From positions 1 through 7,500 of the forward strand of contig JAKAGC010000179.1 of NCBI GenBank assembly GCA_021817755.1: a DNA stretch of 7,500 nucleotides, written 5' to 3'. Position 1 is the stretch's first letter, and each line of letters begins with the position of its first letter. Shown one piece after another: positions 5,788 through 7,500 of this stretch. Both the position numbers and the translations under genes were made by a program. The stretch is from Acidobacteriota bacterium (GTDB taxonomy: Bacteria > Acidobacteriota > Aminicenantia > UBA2199). The notes beneath the pieces are model-generated. The model was given only the letters and a program-made list of their open reading frames with translations. It had not been told where the DNA came from and ran no database searches.

Positions 5788-6636
5788 ATGAAAACAAATG
5801 ACTTTTCAAAAAAAACTATCGAAATTTTAAGAGAAATTCGAAAACAACAACCAGTTATTCACCATATCACCAATTATGTGGTGATGAATAGTACAGCCAA
5901 TATTACACTGGCAATTGGAGCTTCTCCAATAATGGCCCATACTCATGAAGAATTGGATGAATTATCTGCTTTTTCACGCGCTTTGAATTTAAATATCGGA
6001 ACGCTTGAACCCTACTGGATCGATTCGATGTTGATAGCAGGAAGGGCTGCAGCCAAGAAAGGAATTCCAATTATTCTTGATCCCGTAGGCTCCGGGGCAA
6101 CAACCTACAGGACAGAAACAGTAAAAAAACTCCTGGAGGAATTACCGGTAACAGTAATAAGGGGAAATGCATCAGAAATCATGTCATTATTTAGTAATAA
6201 AGAGAAATTCCGAATACGAGGAGTAGATTCACTTGAAAAAGTGGAATCTGTTCGGGAGGGAGCATTTCTATTAGCTAAAAAATTAAAAAAAGTTATTGCT
6301 ATAACAGGACCAGTAGATTATATCACAGATGGAGAACGTGAAGCTGAAGTTCATAATGGACACCCGATGTTCGGAAAGGTAACAGGTACAGGATGCGCAG
6401 CAACAACAGCTATTTCATGCTTCTGTTCAGTTGAAATCGATCCCTTTATCGCATCAGTATCCGCTCTCGGTTATTATGGATTGGCAGGAGAAGAAGCAGT
6501 AAAAGTATCAAATGGACCAGGAACTTTTCAGGCTGCTTTATATGATGCATTACACAATTTGTCAATCGATACAATGATAGAAAAACTTAAAATCCATTCT
6601 CTAAAAACCTCACATAAAGAATCAAGCAATGAGTAA
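5788..6636 (+). CDS. thiM: Hydroxyethylthiazole kinase ThiM
   Basis: A 282-residue ribokinase-fold kinase that phosphorylates 4-methyl-5-(2-hydroxyethyl)thiazole with ATP, the thiazole-salvage step of thiamine synthesis in the cytoplasm. Family landmarks in order: 'PVIHHITNYVVMNSTANITLAIGASPIMAH' spanning about 22-50 (thiazole pocket), 'NIGTL' at 69-73, 'PIILDPVGSGAT' at 94-105, 'VIRGNASEI' at 123-131, 'AITGPVDYITDG' (ATP site), and 'GTGCAATTAISCF' with the conserved cysteine at C203. The protein is about 20 residues longer than E. coli ThiM (262), mainly at the C-terminus. The start at 5788 is chosen on its ribosome site; the frame extends upstream to 5749. The stop overlaps the thiE start by 8 bases, so the two are translationally coupled. 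ThiD is not in the window. Confidence 0.95.
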   Translation: MKTNDFSKKTIEILREIRKQQPVIHHITNYVVMNSTANITLAIGASPIMAHTHEELDELSAFSRALNLNIGTLEPYWIDSMLIAGRAAAKKGIPIILDPVGSGATTYRTETVKKLLEELPVTVIRGNASEIMSLFSNKEKFRIRGVDSLEKVESVREGAFLLAKKLKKVIAITGPVDYITDGEREAEVHNGHPMFGKVTGTGCAATTAISCFCSVEIDPFIASVSALGYYGLAGEEAVKVSNGPGTFQAALYDALHNLSIDTMIEKLKIHSLKTSHKESSNE

Positions 6637-7261
6637 ACCTTCTTTACACGATTACAGGTTGTATTTTGTAACTGAATCCCATTTGAATCGTGGCTATAGC
6701 ATAATGGAGCAGGTTCAAGCAGTTTTAAGAGCAGGCGTGAAAATCATCCAATTACGCGAAAAGGATATGGATGAAGAAAAGTTTATTGCTCTTGCATCAA
6801 AAATAGCAGAAATAGTACATAAAGAAAATGCTTATTTAATAATTGATGACCGAGTAAAGGTTGCTAACCAATCAGGAGCGGATGGAGTTCACTTAGGGCA
6901 GCATGATATGCCTCTACCTGAAGCTAGGACAATATTAGGAAATGAAAAAATAATCGGGATCTCGGTTAAAACTGAAATCGAAGCATTGACTGCCCAAATA
7001 CAAGGAGCAGATTACGTGGCAGTGAATGGAGTTTTTCCAACCAAAACAAAAACCGACCTCGGGGAATTACCAGGATTGGAAGGAGTCCAACGCATTCGAA
7101 ATTGTACAAATATTCCCGTCATAGGAATCGGAGGGATTCACCCTGAAAATTGCCGAAGTGTGATTGAAGCAGGAGCCGACGGAATTGCAGTCATAACCGC
7201 CATTACAATGGCAGAGGATATGGAGAAAATTTGTCGTATATTTTTTGAAACCCTTAGATAA
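6629..7261 (+). CDS. thiE: Thiamine-phosphate synthase ThiE
   Basis: A 210-residue TIM-barrel enzyme that joins HMP-pyrophosphate and thiazole phosphate to give thiamine phosphate; the usual family length is 205-215. Landmarks are 'IIQLREKD' (39-46, pyrophosphate contacts), 'LIIDDRVKVA' (70-79), 'GADGVHLGQHDMP' (83-95), 'IIGISVKT' (108-115), 'VFPTKTK' (135-141), 'PVIGIGGI' (163-170) and 'GADGIAVITAI' (182-192). Two places depart from the common pattern: Asp for the usual Asn at residue 73, and 'AVNG' for the usual 'GVGP' before the phosphate loop. The basic pyrophosphate-binding residues are intact, so an active enzyme is likely; a TenI-like relative is less likely. It overlaps thiM by 8 bases and has no good ribosome site of its own, consistent with coupled translation of ThiM and ThiE. 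Confidence 0.93.
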   Translation: MSKPSLHDYRLYFVTESHLNRGYSIMEQVQAVLRAGVKIIQLREKDMDEEKFIALASKIAEIVHKENAYLIIDDRVKVANQSGADGVHLGQHDMPLPEARTILGNEKIIGISVKTEIEALTAQIQGADYVAVNGVFPTKTKTDLGELPGLEGVQRIRNCTNIPVIGIGGIHPENCRSVIEAGADGIAVITAITMAEDMEKICRIFFETLR

Positions 7262-7290
7262 AAAAATGTTATATTCTACTATTTTTTTAT
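7258..7290. terminator. Candidate bidirectional terminator between thiE and the truB-like gene
   Basis: ATAAAAAAAT (7258-7267) and ATTTTTTTAT (7281-7290) are a perfect 10-base inverted repeat with a 13-base loop. The 5' arm overlaps the thiE stop codon. Either strand gives a hairpin whose 3' arm is a run of seven U, so it could end both converging transcripts. The stem is all A-T and weak. Confidence 0.45.
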
Positions 7291-7309
7291 AAAAGATGAC
7301 ATAATCTGA

Positions 7310-7500
7310 TTAATTATTAAAAACAATAAAGGGATTAAAACGCATTAACTTAGGATCTTTGGTAGAAATTGCAAGTAATTTACCTTCATCATCGAAAATA
7401 CGGAAGAAATCATTATCGTTGCCAGTAATAATTTTAATAACATCACCCGGTATAATATCTTTTCCATTTAAAACAGAGAAGCTGGCTCCGGGAGAGACAA
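7310..7500 (-). CDS. truB: C-terminal fragment, probable tRNA pseudouridine-55 synthase TruB
   Basis: A minus-strand frame enters from the right edge and ends at the TAA at 7312-7310, giving the last 62 residues of a protein. The segment 'FSVLNGKDI' followed by 'DFFRIFDDEGKLLAIS' and the end 'RFNPFIVFNN' match the layout of the PUA-like C-terminal domain of bacterial TruB ('LLNG', then 'v.vfd..G.llgi', then 'l.P..vf'). TruB makes pseudouridine 55 in the T-loop of tRNAs. The catalytic domain lies outside the window, so the call rests on this short domain only; another PUA-type RNA-modifying protein is possible. It converges on thiE with a 48-base gap. Confidence 0.6.
   Translation of the reverse strand, partial: VSPGASFSVLNGKDIIPGDVIKIITGNDNDFFRIFDDEGKLLAISTKDPKLMRFNPFIVFNN

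Overview
The window is AT-rich (roughly two thirds A+T by eye) and densely coded, with recognisable sigma70-type promoters and, at two genes, good Shine-Dalgarno sites (AGGAGG at sppA, AAGGTG at thiM). It looks like the chromosome of a low-GC bacterium. The mix of a 67K-type SppA, a PilZ protein that may carry a CheX-like tail, and an XRE regulator with an 'NSNWLL...GDIF' signature would fit a spirochaete or a similar flagellated Gram-negative lineage. That placement is inference, because no rRNA or lineage marker is present. No mobile element, tRNA, rRNA or CRISPR array was seen.

Left block (1-2972). Two genes lie on the minus strand. sppA (signal peptide peptidase) is read from 2780 to 915 and is followed by a PilZ-domain (cyclic-di-GMP receptor) gene that starts at 841 and runs off the left edge. 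Each has its own promoter-like sequence. The sppA promoter feeds a leader with a strong ribosome site. The pilZ promoter lies so close to the start codon that the transcript would be leaderless.

Middle block (2781-4601). The divergent region upstream of sppA also carries a TTGACA-N17-TATATT promoter for dinB (DNA polymerase IV, plus strand), again with almost no leader. dinB converges on a minus-strand XRE-family regulator gene (4601-4101).

Right block (4602-7309). A 230-base divergent regulatory region with two perfect palindromes separates the XRE gene from a plus-strand cluster: an EamA/DMT permease, thiM (hydroxyethylthiazole kinase) and thiE (thiamine-phosphate synthase, overlapping thiM by 8 bases). 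The two enzymes form the thiazole-salvage end of thiamine biosynthesis. ThiM phosphorylates the thiazole alcohol and ThiE joins it to HMP-pyrophosphate. The permease next to them may move a thiamine precursor. No TPP riboswitch is visible, so the adjacent XRE regulator is a candidate controller.

Right edge (7310-7500). The C-terminal end of a minus-strand gene, probably truB (tRNA pseudouridine-55 synthase), converges on thiE. A perfect 10-base inverted repeat of A- and T-tracts between them may be a terminator for both strands. The most interesting points are the thiamine-salvage cluster with a divergent regulator and no riboswitch, the leaderless promoter layout at pilZ and dinB, the missing beta-clamp motif of DinB, and the possible PilZ-CheX fusion.
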